A stretch of 64,000 nucleotides of DNA, from positions 14,148,217 through 14,212,216 of the forward strand of contig NC_087261.1 of the NCBI RefSeq assembly GCF_037042905.1. The letters run 5' to 3'. Below, in pieces: positions 36,200 to 45,642 of the stretch. Position numbers and translations under genes: made by a program. The notes below the pieces were generated by a model, which was given only the letters and a program-made list of their open reading frames with translations, did no database searches and was not told the DNA's origin. This DNA is from Lytechinus pictus. Taxonomy: Eukaryota; Echinodermata; Echinoidea; Temnopleuroida; Toxopneustidae. Every line of letters starts with the position of its first letter. Positions within the stretch are counted from its first letter, which is position 1.

Positions 36200-36665
36200 G
36201 TACTTATGCATCCATAGATACAAATACTAAAATTATAAAATACATATGTGCGATATCAAATAGACATCAACATTATCTGACATAATCTACTATATACCAT
36301 CAACATCAAATCAAGGAATCAAGATAAAAAGACTGAAAATTGTATGACCCATTGATAGTTAAATTTAATAGAGTGGGTGTAAGTAGTAGTATGGAGTTGA
36401 TTTGTCAATGTTTACAGATTATTTTTGAAACTGTTCAGATTAGGGGAGCGTCGAATTTTAACTGTGAGATTATTCCACTGGACTATGCCCGCGTTAACAA
36501 ATGACCGTTTGTAATATTCTGTTCTACCTCTAGTAGCTTATGATTTAACTTGAATAAAATTGCGCGTGGTTCGTTCTGCTGTATCATCGTAAAAAGTAAA
36601 TCTGTTTGCAAGAATTGAGGGGACTAATTTGTGGATACATTTATAAACCATTATCGTTGTCATGG
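36200..36665 (-). mobile_element. third LINE fragment, C-terminal piece
   Basis: On the minus strand, MTTIMVYKCIHKLVPSIL, FYDDTAERTTRNF, RGRTEYYKRSFVNAGIVQWN and SPNLNSFKNNL (about 36660-36410) match the end of LINE ORF2 proteins. One stop interrupts it. It ends where the outer LINE begins. Confidence 0.75.
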
Positions 36666-37341
36666 AAAAGAAAAAAGGTAACATTTCGTCTCGAGTTGCA
36701 CATTCACACTAAGAAATAGGGGTGCAAGAATTTAAGATGCAACTTTGCGGGAAAAAGTACAGAGCAAGTATTCGAGCATATAGTTGCACCTTTCACTAGC
36801 CACCGCGCCTGCGCAGGCCCAGGCCCACAGCGGGTGGTTTGGGTGCAATTTCGAACCTCGCATATAGTCTAGGTTCCTGTCATCCTTATCAAAAATACTT
36901 GCAAAGTTGAACCTGTTCAGCAATGAAAAAATACTTATCTTGTTTGTGTGTGTGTGTAAGAGTGTGTCTGGCATACGTTTTTACTTGCGAAATTGCGCCT
37001 AAAATATAGTAATGAGTTTACAGGGTCTGGGAACCATCTGCTTATAAATCGTACGTGCTGAGGGGTCTTTGAATTAACAAAATAATTGCATAATTTGAAT
37101 ATTTCTGAATATGTTACGTTTGTCGTGACTGTTTCGGTAAGATTAATTGTAAGAAAAGTGGTCTAAGCTTTTTCTTTTAAGTTTTATTCGGGGAATCAGG
37201 TCATTTGGCAAAGATAGTCATTTTAGCGTTTCAATAACTGCAATTATAGGTGTCTTACCCCATGCACACGATCCACCATTTCTTTCCTGTTTGTGCCAAA
37301 TAATTATTGCCTAATTAAAGGTAGAGTTAGAAGTCAGTTCA
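36666..37341. other. flank of the Ngaro element, no gene
   Basis: Holds GC-rich ACCGCGCCTGCGCAGGCCC near 36802 and a GTGTGTGTG tract near 36945. No exon recognised. Confidence 0.4.
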
Positions 37342-37747
37342 AATACCTCTTAACGTGCGAAGCAAGTTAATGAGAGGTTATCTCGGGTCAGACTAGCTGG
37401 ACAACAACATATCCCGTCAGCGGTACGTAACAGGTGTTTCACAAGGTGCCTGGTCAGGCGAATTCCTTTGCCCTGGCGGAGATATGTTGCGATGCCAAAT
37501 ATGGTATTTTGTCGGACTTCACTAGGAGGCGTGGCCAAAAAATGTTGCGTTGCGAATTTTGGTATTTTTCGGACATTACAAGGAGGCGTGGCTAAAATTG
37601 CTACATCGCGTTAGCTGACGTGGTAATTTCGGGAGGGGGCAAAAGCAAATTTCTAACAAGTTGTCATTCTTCTTCGTGGAGTCGATTGGAAAGCATCTTT
37701 TATCTCAATTCACCTTTTTTTTTGTGCAACATACTTACTGTATTTTT
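37342..37747 (+). repeat. Ngaro split direct repeat A1
   Basis: It starts AATACCTCTTAACGTGCGAA and ends near ATACTTACTGTATTTT. It is nearly identical to A2; differences include the length of one T run (T9 versus T6, near 37716 and 43514) and single substitutions. It probably holds the 5' UTR and promoter. Confidence 0.92.
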
Positions 37748-37962
37748 GTTATCCGTTTGTTGAGCTCTTTAGTTGTGATCCTTCTAATTGCCATTCTAAC
37801 CCATTCATATAGCTTAATAACGCTTTGCAGTTGAGAATTTATATTCTTTATCTGGAACATACCTGTATATTTGTGTTTATATCCGTTTGTTGGACTTTTG
37901 AGCTGTTTGGGGTCACAGTTTGCTCTCAGGACTCAATTTCGCCACCCCTGAATTATTCAATC

Positions 37963-39072
37963 ATGCCTAAGGTTAAGCAAGGCAAAAAGTTAAATCAGAG
38001 GAAGTCTACTCGTCGTTCGGTCCGAGATGCTGCCAGCCAGCCTTCTCCTGTCGACCTCGAGACAGACGTTGGCCAAGTTTTTAGTTCTACGCAGAGCCCA
38101 GCTGCTGGAAGTTCGGCGTCGACAACCAACGGTGAGTTCGGGACAATGGGGGGCTCCTGGCCTCTTGTGACTTCTCCACAAGATCAGGTCCTTCCCCAAA
38201 TTCAATCGCAAGCTCCCCCTTCTATCCCTCCTGCCCCTGTAGTTGAGGGGCTTAATAGTCATGCTAATTTTACACCAGCCCCCAACCCCCCTTTTCCTAC
38301 GCAGCCAGATATGCTTAGCTGCGTGTGTGATGATTTGGGCGGGGACGTGCCTTCCAGTGTTAAGGAGAAGATTTGGAAGGGTGAATTTGTAGAGTTGGGT
38401 GGATTGCTTAAAAGGGAAAGCTTAAGCGAGGAATCCCAGTTGCAGGCCTTCAGTCTTTGTGCCACCGGGTCCGCTTTAATGCTTCGCCCCCAAAGCAAGG
38501 CTCCGGTGATCGCCAGCATAGAACAGTGGACATCTGCATTCCTTATTTACGCGTCCATATACTTGGAGCGACACTGTATGCGTGCGCGCGAGCTCCTCAA
38601 GTATATGGATATCGTTCGCTCTATTGTGCGTTTTGGGGGTTTCAACAATTGGCGGTCCTATGACATTCAATTTCGGTTACGTCAGGTCCGTCATCCACAT
38701 CGTTCCTGGGCTGTCATAGACACCGAGCTATGGCTGACAGTAGCTTCGACGCCCGGTCGAGCAGCGTTTTCGTCTTTTGGGGGTAACCAGCCCTTTCGGC
38801 CATACGACCGGTCGTTTCGGCGGGGTAGTTTCCCTTCCTCAGGATATGCCAATAGACAAGGGGCAATTCGGGCCCCTGGCGCCGCGCCTGCCCCCTCCCG
38901 CTCCTCACCAGTCATGCCAGTCTGTTTCGCCTTTAACGCTGGGTCATGCCAACGCACCGCCTGCCGATATGCTCACCGGTGCGGAAAATGCTCCTCAGCA
39001 GCGCATGGCTCACACGCCTGCAACTCTGCCGCCGCAATTGCCAAACAGAAGCCTAGCTCCAACTCCAATTAA
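37963..39072 (+). CDS. Ngaro ORF1, gag-like protein with zinc-finger C-terminus
   Basis: From the ATG at 37963 the product is about 369 aa. The frame is open back to 37825, but the upstream part looks like leader and MPKVKQGKKL is a better basic N-terminus. After a low-complexity Ser/Pro/Gln region there is a conserved core (IWKGEFVELGGLLKRE, then IASIEQWTSAFLIYASIYLE and ARELLKYMDIVRSI) typical of DIRS/Ngaro ORF1. The C-terminus has a CCCH-type finger (C-x7-C-x4-C-x3-H in CFAFNAGSCQRTACRYAH) and then CGKC..H..C. This protein probably binds the element RNA and packages it. It overlaps the RT ORF, which is read one frame over. Confidence 0.88.
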   Translation: MPKVKQGKKLNQRKSTRRSVRDAASQPSPVDLETDVGQVFSSTQSPAAGSSASTTNGEFGTMGGSWPLVTSPQDQVLPQIQSQAPPSIPPAPVVEGLNSHANFTPAPNPPFPTQPDMLSCVCDDLGGDVPSSVKEKIWKGEFVELGGLLKRESLSEESQLQAFSLCATGSALMLRPQSKAPVIASIEQWTSAFLIYASIYLERHCMRARELLKYMDIVRSIVRFGGFNNWRSYDIQFRLRQVRHPHRSWAVIDTELWLTVASTPGRAAFSSFGGNQPFRPYDRSFRRGSFPSSGYANRQGAIRAPGAAPAPSRSSPVMPVCFAFNAGSCQRTACRYAHRCGKCSSAAHGSHACNSAAAIAKQKPSSNSN

Positions 39073-40636
39073 ACTTGGCAGCATGCTCCCATTTCTTCGA
39101 CGGCACCATAATCAACATAATGCAGCTTTTCTGATTTCTGGTTTTAGGTTTGGTTTTTCATTGGGTTTCACAGGCGAGCGTCGCTCTGTGTTCTCGCGTA
39201 ATTTGAAATCTGCTAGCGAGCATAGGGACATGCTGTTGGAGAAAGTTGGTAAGGAAGTTAGTTTAGGGAGAATGTCAGGTCCTTTCCAAAACCCGCCTTT
39301 CAATAACTTTCGCTGCTCCCCGGTAGGGCTCGTCCCCAAGCGAAATCCGGGAGAATTCCGTCTAATTCAGCATCTATCTTCTCCTCGCGGGGCTTCGGTT
39401 AATGATCACATTGATTCCGATTTATGTTCTGTGAATTACACTTCATTTGACAAGGCGGTGGATCTCGTTGCACGCTTGGGTGCTAGTGCTCTCATGGGAA
39501 AAACCGATATAAAATCCGCTTTTCGCTTACTACCAGTAAATCCCTGCGATTTTGACCTTCTGGGGTTTTGCGTTGATGGCGCGTATTACTTTGATAAATG
39601 CTTGCCAATGGGCTGTTCAATTTCATGTGCCCATTTTGAGCGTTTTAGCACTTTTCTTGAGTCATGTTGCCGTGAAATTGCGAATTCAGAGCAAATTTTG
39701 CATTATTTGGATGATTTCTTTTTCGTTGGCGCAACACGGCAGAAATGTCGTTCCTTGATGTATCATTTTAAGGCAATGTGCGAAGTTTTTGGCGTCCCGA
39801 TAGCGGAGGAGAAGACTGAGGGGCCCGTTCCCACTATCATATTTTTAGGGCTTGAAATCGACGCGGCTGAGCAGAGAGTTAGAGTACCCAGGGAGAAAGT
39901 AGACGTGTTACAGGCAATGCTCATTGATTTTGTTAAGAAAGATAAGCTCTCGTTGCGGCAGTTGCAGTCGCTAATTGGCAGCCTTAATTTCGTGTGTAAA
40001 GCCGTGGCTCCCGGAAGAGCCTTCCTAAGGAGACTTATCGATCTTACGAAAGGGGTCCGCACCCCCAACCAACGGATAAGGCTTTCACGCGGCGCGAAAG
40101 AGGACATGCAGGCCTGGCTTACGTTTCTGTCCGATTTCAATGGCACAGTTATGTTTTCACACTCAACAGGGGTAACTAATGCTCATTTTCAGTTCTTTAC
40201 GGACGCTGCGGGTAGCATTGGCTTTGGTATATCCTTCCAGGATAAGTGGGCTCAAGGGAGATGGCCAGCTGAAATACTGGAGAAGAATTATTCCATCGCC
40301 TTTCTAGAGCTTTTCCCAATAGTAGTCGGTATACGTATGTGGGGGGCTCTTCTAGCTAATTCTAAGGTCTTATTTTGGTCAGATAATCAAACAGTTGTTT
40401 ATGTTGTTAATTCCTTAACTTCGAAATGTCCTAGTGTTATGAAACTGGTTCGTTTGCTTGTAGTTCTTTGTTTGGAACATAATATTATGTTCAAAGCACG
40501 TTACGTGCCAGGCTCTTGCAATGAAAAGGCTGATGCCCTCTCTCGTTTTCAGATGGACAGGTTTCGCAGGTTAGCACCAGGCGCAGATCTGGCTGGCAGC
40601 AAGCTTCCCGCCCATCTTTGGAGCAGCTTCATATAG
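38846..40636 (+). CDS. Ngaro reverse transcriptase/RNase H
   Basis: The first ATG in frame is at 38846; the frame is open from at least 38777, overlapping ORF1 by over 200 nt, so translation may use frameshift or reinitiation. The product is about 596 aa. RT motifs occur in order: GLVPKRNPGEFRLIQHLSSP (about 39330), TDIKSAFRLLPV (motif A, about 39505), LPMGCSISCAHFE (motif B, about 39601), HYLDDFFFVG (motif C, 39701) and IIFLGLEID (motif E, about 39835). RNase H follows: FFTDAAGSIGF (about 40196), AFLELFPIV, WSDNQTVVYVV (about 40377) and KADALSRF (about 40525), with its acidic residues present. All catalytic motifs look intact. It copies element RNA into DNA. No methylase-like domain follows, as expected for Ngaro rather than DIRS1. 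Confidence 0.93.
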   Translation: MPIDKGQFGPLAPRLPPPAPHQSCQSVSPLTLGHANAPPADMLTGAENAPQQRMAHTPATLPPQLPNRSLAPTPIKLGSMLPFLRRHHNQHNAAFLISGFRFGFSLGFTGERRSVFSRNLKSASEHRDMLLEKVGKEVSLGRMSGPFQNPPFNNFRCSPVGLVPKRNPGEFRLIQHLSSPRGASVNDHIDSDLCSVNYTSFDKAVDLVARLGASALMGKTDIKSAFRLLPVNPCDFDLLGFCVDGAYYFDKCLPMGCSISCAHFERFSTFLESCCREIANSEQILHYLDDFFFVGATRQKCRSLMYHFKAMCEVFGVPIAEEKTEGPVPTIIFLGLEIDAAEQRVRVPREKVDVLQAMLIDFVKKDKLSLRQLQSLIGSLNFVCKAVAPGRAFLRRLIDLTKGVRTPNQRIRLSRGAKEDMQAWLTFLSDFNGTVMFSHSTGVTNAHFQFFTDAAGSIGFGISFQDKWAQGRWPAEILEKNYSIAFLELFPIVVGIRMWGALLANSKVLFWSDNQTVVYVVNSLTSKCPSVMKLVRLLVVLCLEHNIMFKARYVPGSCNEKADALSRFQMDRFRRLAPGADLAGSKLPAHLWSSFI

Positions 40637-41539
40637 AGAGAGAGCAGCTGTTGTTTTCTTCGCGGGCGCCCGGCACTCATCATACTTATAGGAACGCTTG
40701 GTCTGTGTTTAAGCAGTTTCGGCTGCAATATCATTATGATATAAGTATACGTCCTAACGTTGAGCAGGTCGCTCAATTTATTGCTTATCTCTCCTGGAAT
40801 GGGTATGCGGGGGCAACAATAAGTACATATATATCAGGCCTGGCTTTTACGATGCAAACATTGGGTTGGCCTGATGTGACTGACGCTTTTGTAATCCGGC
40901 GGCTGGTAGACGGGTGCAGGCGAAAAAAATGCTCGCCGTGATACCCGGTGTTCCATAACCCTGCCTATTCTCAAATCCATCCTAAATTCATTGACTCACG
41001 TATGCGTTAATACGTATGATTCGGCATTGTTTCGGGCTGCCTTTCTAATCGCTTTCTTTGGTTTTCTTCGAGTAGGGGAGTTCACGTCTCGATCTAGACA
41101 TGAACCCGTTCCTTTATCAGAAAAAGATGTTATTATTCAAGGGATGGGTAATCAAGCAAAATTGCGCATTACGATTGCGAAGTCTAAAACAGATCAAACT
41201 GGACGTGGATGCTCGATTTTAATTCCACAAAATGTTGTGTCGTATTTATGCCCACTTCGCGCTGTAAATGATTACCTCGCTCTGCGGAGCTCGGGCGGCT
41301 CTGCCTTTTTCCGTCACTTTGACTCGTCACCCCTAACGAGGCACCAATTTGGCCAAGTTTTAAAGCATGCCATTAGTTTCTGCGGGCTACCCGTTGCTCA
41401 TTTCTCTTCCCATTCTTTCCGTATTGGGGCGGCAACTTCTGCAGCCATGGCAGGTGTTCCCGATGTTTGCATTCAAAATATGGGGCGCTGGGCTTCCAAC
41501 ACACACAGATTGTATATTCGACAACCTCTCCCCCCTTAA
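40534..41539 (+). pseudogene. Ngaro tyrosine recombinase, interrupted by one frameshift
   Basis: The N-terminal half is read in one frame to 40941 (APGTHHTYRNAWSVFKQF, then GYAGATISTYISGLAFTMQ; the SAM-like core-binding domain). The catalytic half is in the next frame to 41539. Homology carries over at an A7 run (40923-40929). Catalytic features are GFLRVGEF (first Arg, about 41060), SHSFRIGAATSAAMAG (H-x-x-R, about 41410) and MGRWASNTHRLYIR (GRW and the Tyr nucleophile, about 41480-41520). The enzyme would integrate a circular DNA copy. No ATG opens the frame; it overlaps the end of the RNase H ORF. The shift may be a mutation, an assembly error, or a programmed slip on A7. Confidence 0.85.
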
Positions 41540-42529
41540 TTTAAGCAATTTTGACAGTATGTTTATCCCCCTTCTGTGTTTGATACCAGTTCGTGCACAA
41601 TTAAAAAATATACCTAATGTTTCTTTGTTTTTGTTTTTGACAACCCTCTAACGAGCAGTAGATATTTACTCTCTCTCTCGCTTGTTGCCATGGTGACGGC
41701 GTCGGTATCTTACCCACTAATAGCCCCATGGGCGCAGGCAGACTTGCTCGCCCACTGTTAGTATATTGTGGTCTTTGCTACACTTATCATGTTTATGGTA
41801 TCTGTTTACCCCCCCCCCCCCTTTAGAATGTACAATCGGTGCCGCTGTTTCTTTCCTTTTCTCTCTTCCATGTGCAGTTATTTGGAGTCTCAACGTGGGT
41901 TTGTGTCAGCATTCCACGGAATCGTACGAGAGGAAGGGGACATTTCATGTTTCGCTGACGCGGGCATTCCAGCTCTAACTGGGGGCGGGCCCTCACAACT
42001 CGGCACGTGGCCGGGTCATAAAACCAAGGAGCTTCCAACACAAAAAACTCAATACATCCGCGAACAGGAGGACACTTGATTTCTTTGTCGCGGAGCGAAA
42101 TCATAGAGTAACAGCTGTTTTACCTCCGTCGAGCACTCGCTGGCTCGGACGTCGCGAACGGTTGGAACTTTTTTTTATGAGCAGATGTTATTGCCTGAAT
42201 ACCTTATCCAGAACTCACACGTGGTACCACCAGATCTCAAGCCCTTTACTACAAACTTCACTATTTAGTTACTAAGCCCCGCCCACCCCGCCTCCCCCAT
42301 TTTTATTAGAGCATTATACTCTTCGGAAGTGGACTGAATGAGCATGAATCCTCCTAGATGGTTTAATTGGGCGTCCCTGTTAGTTTAATGCACCCCCCCC
42401 TTCCCAGCTTCTTAGCGTGGACATTGTAAATACACTACAGCATGGTTTGAACTATTGGCATCATATTGTGTTGTGGCGGCGGGCTGACTATGAGTCATCC
42501 CGTTTGGCGGCATTCCATTTTTGCCACAA
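41540..42529 (+). other. Ngaro 3' non-coding region before B1
   Basis: No conserved domain. A C12 run lies at 41811-41822. Some Ngaro elements carry an SGNH-hydrolase ORF in this position; none is seen here. The 103-codon frame at 41768-42079 is not recognisable. Confidence 0.6.
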
Positions 42530-43143
42530 CACATTATGATTCTTCACTTATTTTGGGCTTCCTGAGATAATATTTTTTATTTTTTTTAGACCAATTTAGT
42601 ATATTCCACTCCTCAGGTTATAATGTGAACGGGGCTTGGTTCGTCACCCGATTTGGATGAGGCCACCAGCGAATTCCATTTCGGACCGAACATTAACGTT
42701 GCCTCGTTCACATTCTAGTTCAGGGCCGTTGGTGGGGCTTCTGAGCACTAGTTTCTGTTTTAAAAGTTTTCCTGCATAAGCTCGTGTTGCAAACGGGAAT
42801 CTTTGCTTCGTAGCTTTGCAGATGGAATTTTACGTTGCCCACATTTGGCCACATGACAAACTGGTGTCTTTGTCATGAATGTGGATGGACTGTTTTAATT
42901 GTCAATTGAGGAGATTGGTTTAATAACTTTAATTTTTCGCATATGACACATCTCAGGAGGCTTTACGTTTATATTATTATGTTTTGATTGTTGCATTATA
43001 TTATTTTGGCTTTATTTGACAACACATCATTTTACATTTCGGTATACATCATTTGGAAGATGCTTTTCAGAAACAATTTTTATTAAACTCCACGGAAACT
43101 GCATTTACTCGCCTCTCGTGTATTTTGTCTGGGTTGAGATAAT
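42530..43143 (+). repeat. Ngaro split direct repeat B1
   Basis: It runs from CACATTATGATTCTTCACTT to GGGTTGAGATAAT and matches B2 almost base for base, but has about 40 bp (42917-42956) that B2 lacks. It shares its last three bases, AAT, with the start of A2. Confidence 0.92.
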
Positions 43144-43542
43144 ACCTCTTAACGTGCGAAGCAAGTTAATGAGAGGTTATCTCGGGTCAGACTAGCTGGA
43201 CAACAACATATCCCGTCAGCGGTACGTAACAGGTGTTTCACAAGGTGCCTGGTCAGGCGAATTCCTTTGCCCTGGCGGAGATATGTTGCGATGCCAAATA
43301 TGGTATTTTGTCGGACTTCACTAGGAGGCGTGGCCAAAAAATGGTTCGTTGCGAATTTTGGTATTTTTCGGACATTACAAGGAGGCGTGGCTAAAATTCC
43401 TACATCGCGTTAGCTGACGTGGTAATTTCGGGAGGGGGCAAAAGCAAATTTCTAACAAGTTGGCATTCTTCTTCGTGGAGTCGATTGGAAAGCATCTTTT
43501 ATCTCAATTCACCTTTTTTGTGCAACATACTTACTGTATTTT
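43141..43542 (+). repeat. Ngaro split direct repeat A2
   Basis: A second copy of A1, joined directly to B1 with AAT as the common junction. This B1-A2 junction represents the circular junction of the element. Confidence 0.92.
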
Positions 43543-43808
43543 TTCCCTCGTCCATCCCCTTGTCACCCCCACTAATTTTCAACGTCAAGATGTTTTGTTT
43601 CATGTTATTCATTCTAACAATGTGAGCTTCGGGCCTTAAGCCTGGTCGCACACCCAAAGTGGGCCGCAAGGTAATTCCATCCAACCTGTTCACCTACTTT
43701 TGGATACCTTTTTGTATTTTACTTTGGTTTACCAGTTAGTTTAATTCATTTATCATCAGGTGTTCAGGGGGGTGTTTTCGCCCTTGCTGGAGCTCGGCCT
43801 TTTCCCAT
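43543..43808 (+). other. spacer between Ngaro A2 and B2
   Basis: Unique 266-bp sequence including CCCTCGTCCATCCCC and AGTGGGCCGCAAGG. It has no counterpart near A1 or B1. Confidence 0.6.
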
Positions 43809-44382
43809 CACATTATGATTCTTCACTTATTTTGGGCTTCCTGAGATAATATTTTTTATTTTTTTAGACCAATTTAGTATATTCCACTCCTCAGGTTATA
43901 ATGTAAACGGGGCTTGGTTCGTCACCCGATTTGGATGAGGCCACCAGCGAATTCCATTTCGGACCGAACATTAACGTTGCCTCGTTCACATTCTAGTTCA
44001 GGGCCGTTGGTGGGGCTTCTGAGCACTAGTTTCTGTTTTAAAAGTTTTCCTGCATAAGCTCGTGTTGCAAACGGGAATCTTTGCTTCGTAGCTTTGCAGA
44101 TGGAATTTTACGTTGCCCACATTTGGCCACATGACAAACTGGTGTCTTTGTCATGAATGTGGATGGACTGTTTTAATTGTCAATTGAGGAGATTGGAGGC
44201 TTTACGTTTATATTATTATGTTTTGATTGTTGCACTATATTATTTTGGCTTTATTTGACAACACATCATTTTACATTTCGGTATACATCATTTGGAAGAT
44301 GCTTTTCAGAAACAATTTTTATTAAACTCCACGGAAACTGCATTTACTCGCCTCTCGTGTATTTTGTCTGGGTTGAGATAAT
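43809..44382 (+). repeat. Ngaro split direct repeat B2
   Basis: It ends GGGTTGAGATAAT, followed by host CACTGACTC. Compared with B1 it lacks about 40 bp after GGAGATTGG (44197). Confidence 0.92.
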
Positions 44383-45277
44383 CACTGACTCTGATTATGT
44401 GCAGCACAGAAGAATTCCGTAACCCACTTGGCCAAACGGACATTGCGGACGGCCAGGCACGGTGAATCCTGATAGGATCCATGGCAGTCTTAGGTTTAAC
44501 TTTGCACCTTATAGGTGCTAATTTGGGGAAGAGTGTGTACCCCCAATAAATTTTTTTTTTAATATGAAAAAAGTTCAAAATAATATATCTAGTCCTAATA
44601 TAAAACATATATGTTGCGAGAGTGGAAATGAGTACCAATTAAAATATGGCTTTATTCCGTCAATTTTTTTCGAGCAGGATCGAGTGTGTGTAATTGTTCA
44701 TAGACATAGGTTTATTTAATCAGTAACGGGTCTGTAAGTCTAGATTACTCGAACTATCGGCACATAATCGCTTAAAAATCACTTCCGGTATCATTGCTTC
44801 TCGCCAGCAGAGCGGGAAGAGGTCTTGACTGCAGTTACAACGAGGTGAGTTCGAGTCCCAAGCAAGGTAAGCATTACTAAAAAATCCATATCAAGTGAAA
44901 CAACGATTAATTCCTCCCTGAACATATGAAATTAGCATTGTTTAATATTGTTTAGTCAACTTGGTCCTTGTTATCAAATATGTAAAAAATGTAATATTGT
45001 ATTATTCCCAAAAAAAATAGTGAGTGAAGGAAAAAATTGACTGTCTCATTTGCATGTCAATGAATTGTGCATATCACTGTTTTGTTAAAAATAAGCAAAA
45101 CTTTGAAATGTCATATACTCTCTTATTCTATATTCGATTTTGATAAAAAATTTCCGCGTCACGCTAGTTTGATTTTTCTCTATTCATTCAAATCAACATT
45201 TTTCTGGGGTAGACTTGACCTTTAACAATCGCAGGTGGATGTCGACGTGCGATGAAAACTATTGGAGTAAACTTATA
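44383..45277. other. non-coding flank with a possible SINE
   Basis: A tRNA-Cys-like trace lies at about 44800-44870 (TCTTGACTGCAGTTACAACG and a B-box-like GTGAGTTCGAGTCCCAAGC). An AT-rich stretch that resembles a dispersed repeat (CTATTCATTCAAATCAACAT, TGGGGTAGACTTGACC) lies at 45170-45225. No gene. Confidence 0.4.
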
Positions 45278-45642
45278 GGGAACTTTCTCTGTCCACCTAT
45301 AAAAAAGGTAGTCATTCTTCCCCATATACTACACTGTATAAAAAATAGATTTAACAGAAAGTATTTTAAAGAACAGAAGAAAAAGGAAAATAAACAGAAT
45401 TATTCTTTATCATTGTTATAATAGGACATTTTCTGCAATTCAGGTCTTTAGAAAAAGGAAAAAGAAGCACTTTTATTACCCATGATTACAGGAAATTTGT
45501 AAGGTTCCATACAACAAATACCAATTTTCTGTAATATTAAGCATTAGTGTAAGATTACAGAGTACAGTAAGATTACAGGTGTGTTCGAAACTTTGTTTCA
45601 GGAACTTCTGTCAATTGAAACTGCAGTGAAGATGTGTAGAAA

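Larger units (their letters stand above)
37342..44382 (+). mobile_element. Ngaro-type tyrosine-recombinase retrotransposon, near full length
   Basis: This 7.04-kb element has split direct repeats. A1 (37342-37747) lies left, and B1 (42530-43143), A2 (43141-43542) and B2 (43809-44382) lie right. That order is diagnostic of Ngaro-like members of the DIRS order. Between the repeats are a gag-like ORF, RT/RNase H and a tyrosine recombinase, all on the plus strand. There is no LTR and no DDE integrase. The A copies differ at only a few positions and so do the B copies apart from one 40-bp gap, pointing to recent activity. One frameshift in the recombinase is the only lesion seen in the core genes. 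The element lies between the two dehydrogenase copies. Confidence 0.93.

Noticed and set aside
37990-40776. Minus-strand ORFs across the Ngaro genes
   Set aside because: Shadows of the gag and RT frames; no homology by eye.
41768-42079. Fourth Ngaro ORF (SGNH hydrolase)
   Set aside because: The frame lacks any GDS-type motif or other hydrolase feature.
44800-44870. tRNA-Cys gene
   Set aside because: Only the anticodon loop and B-box region are recognisable; too degraded.
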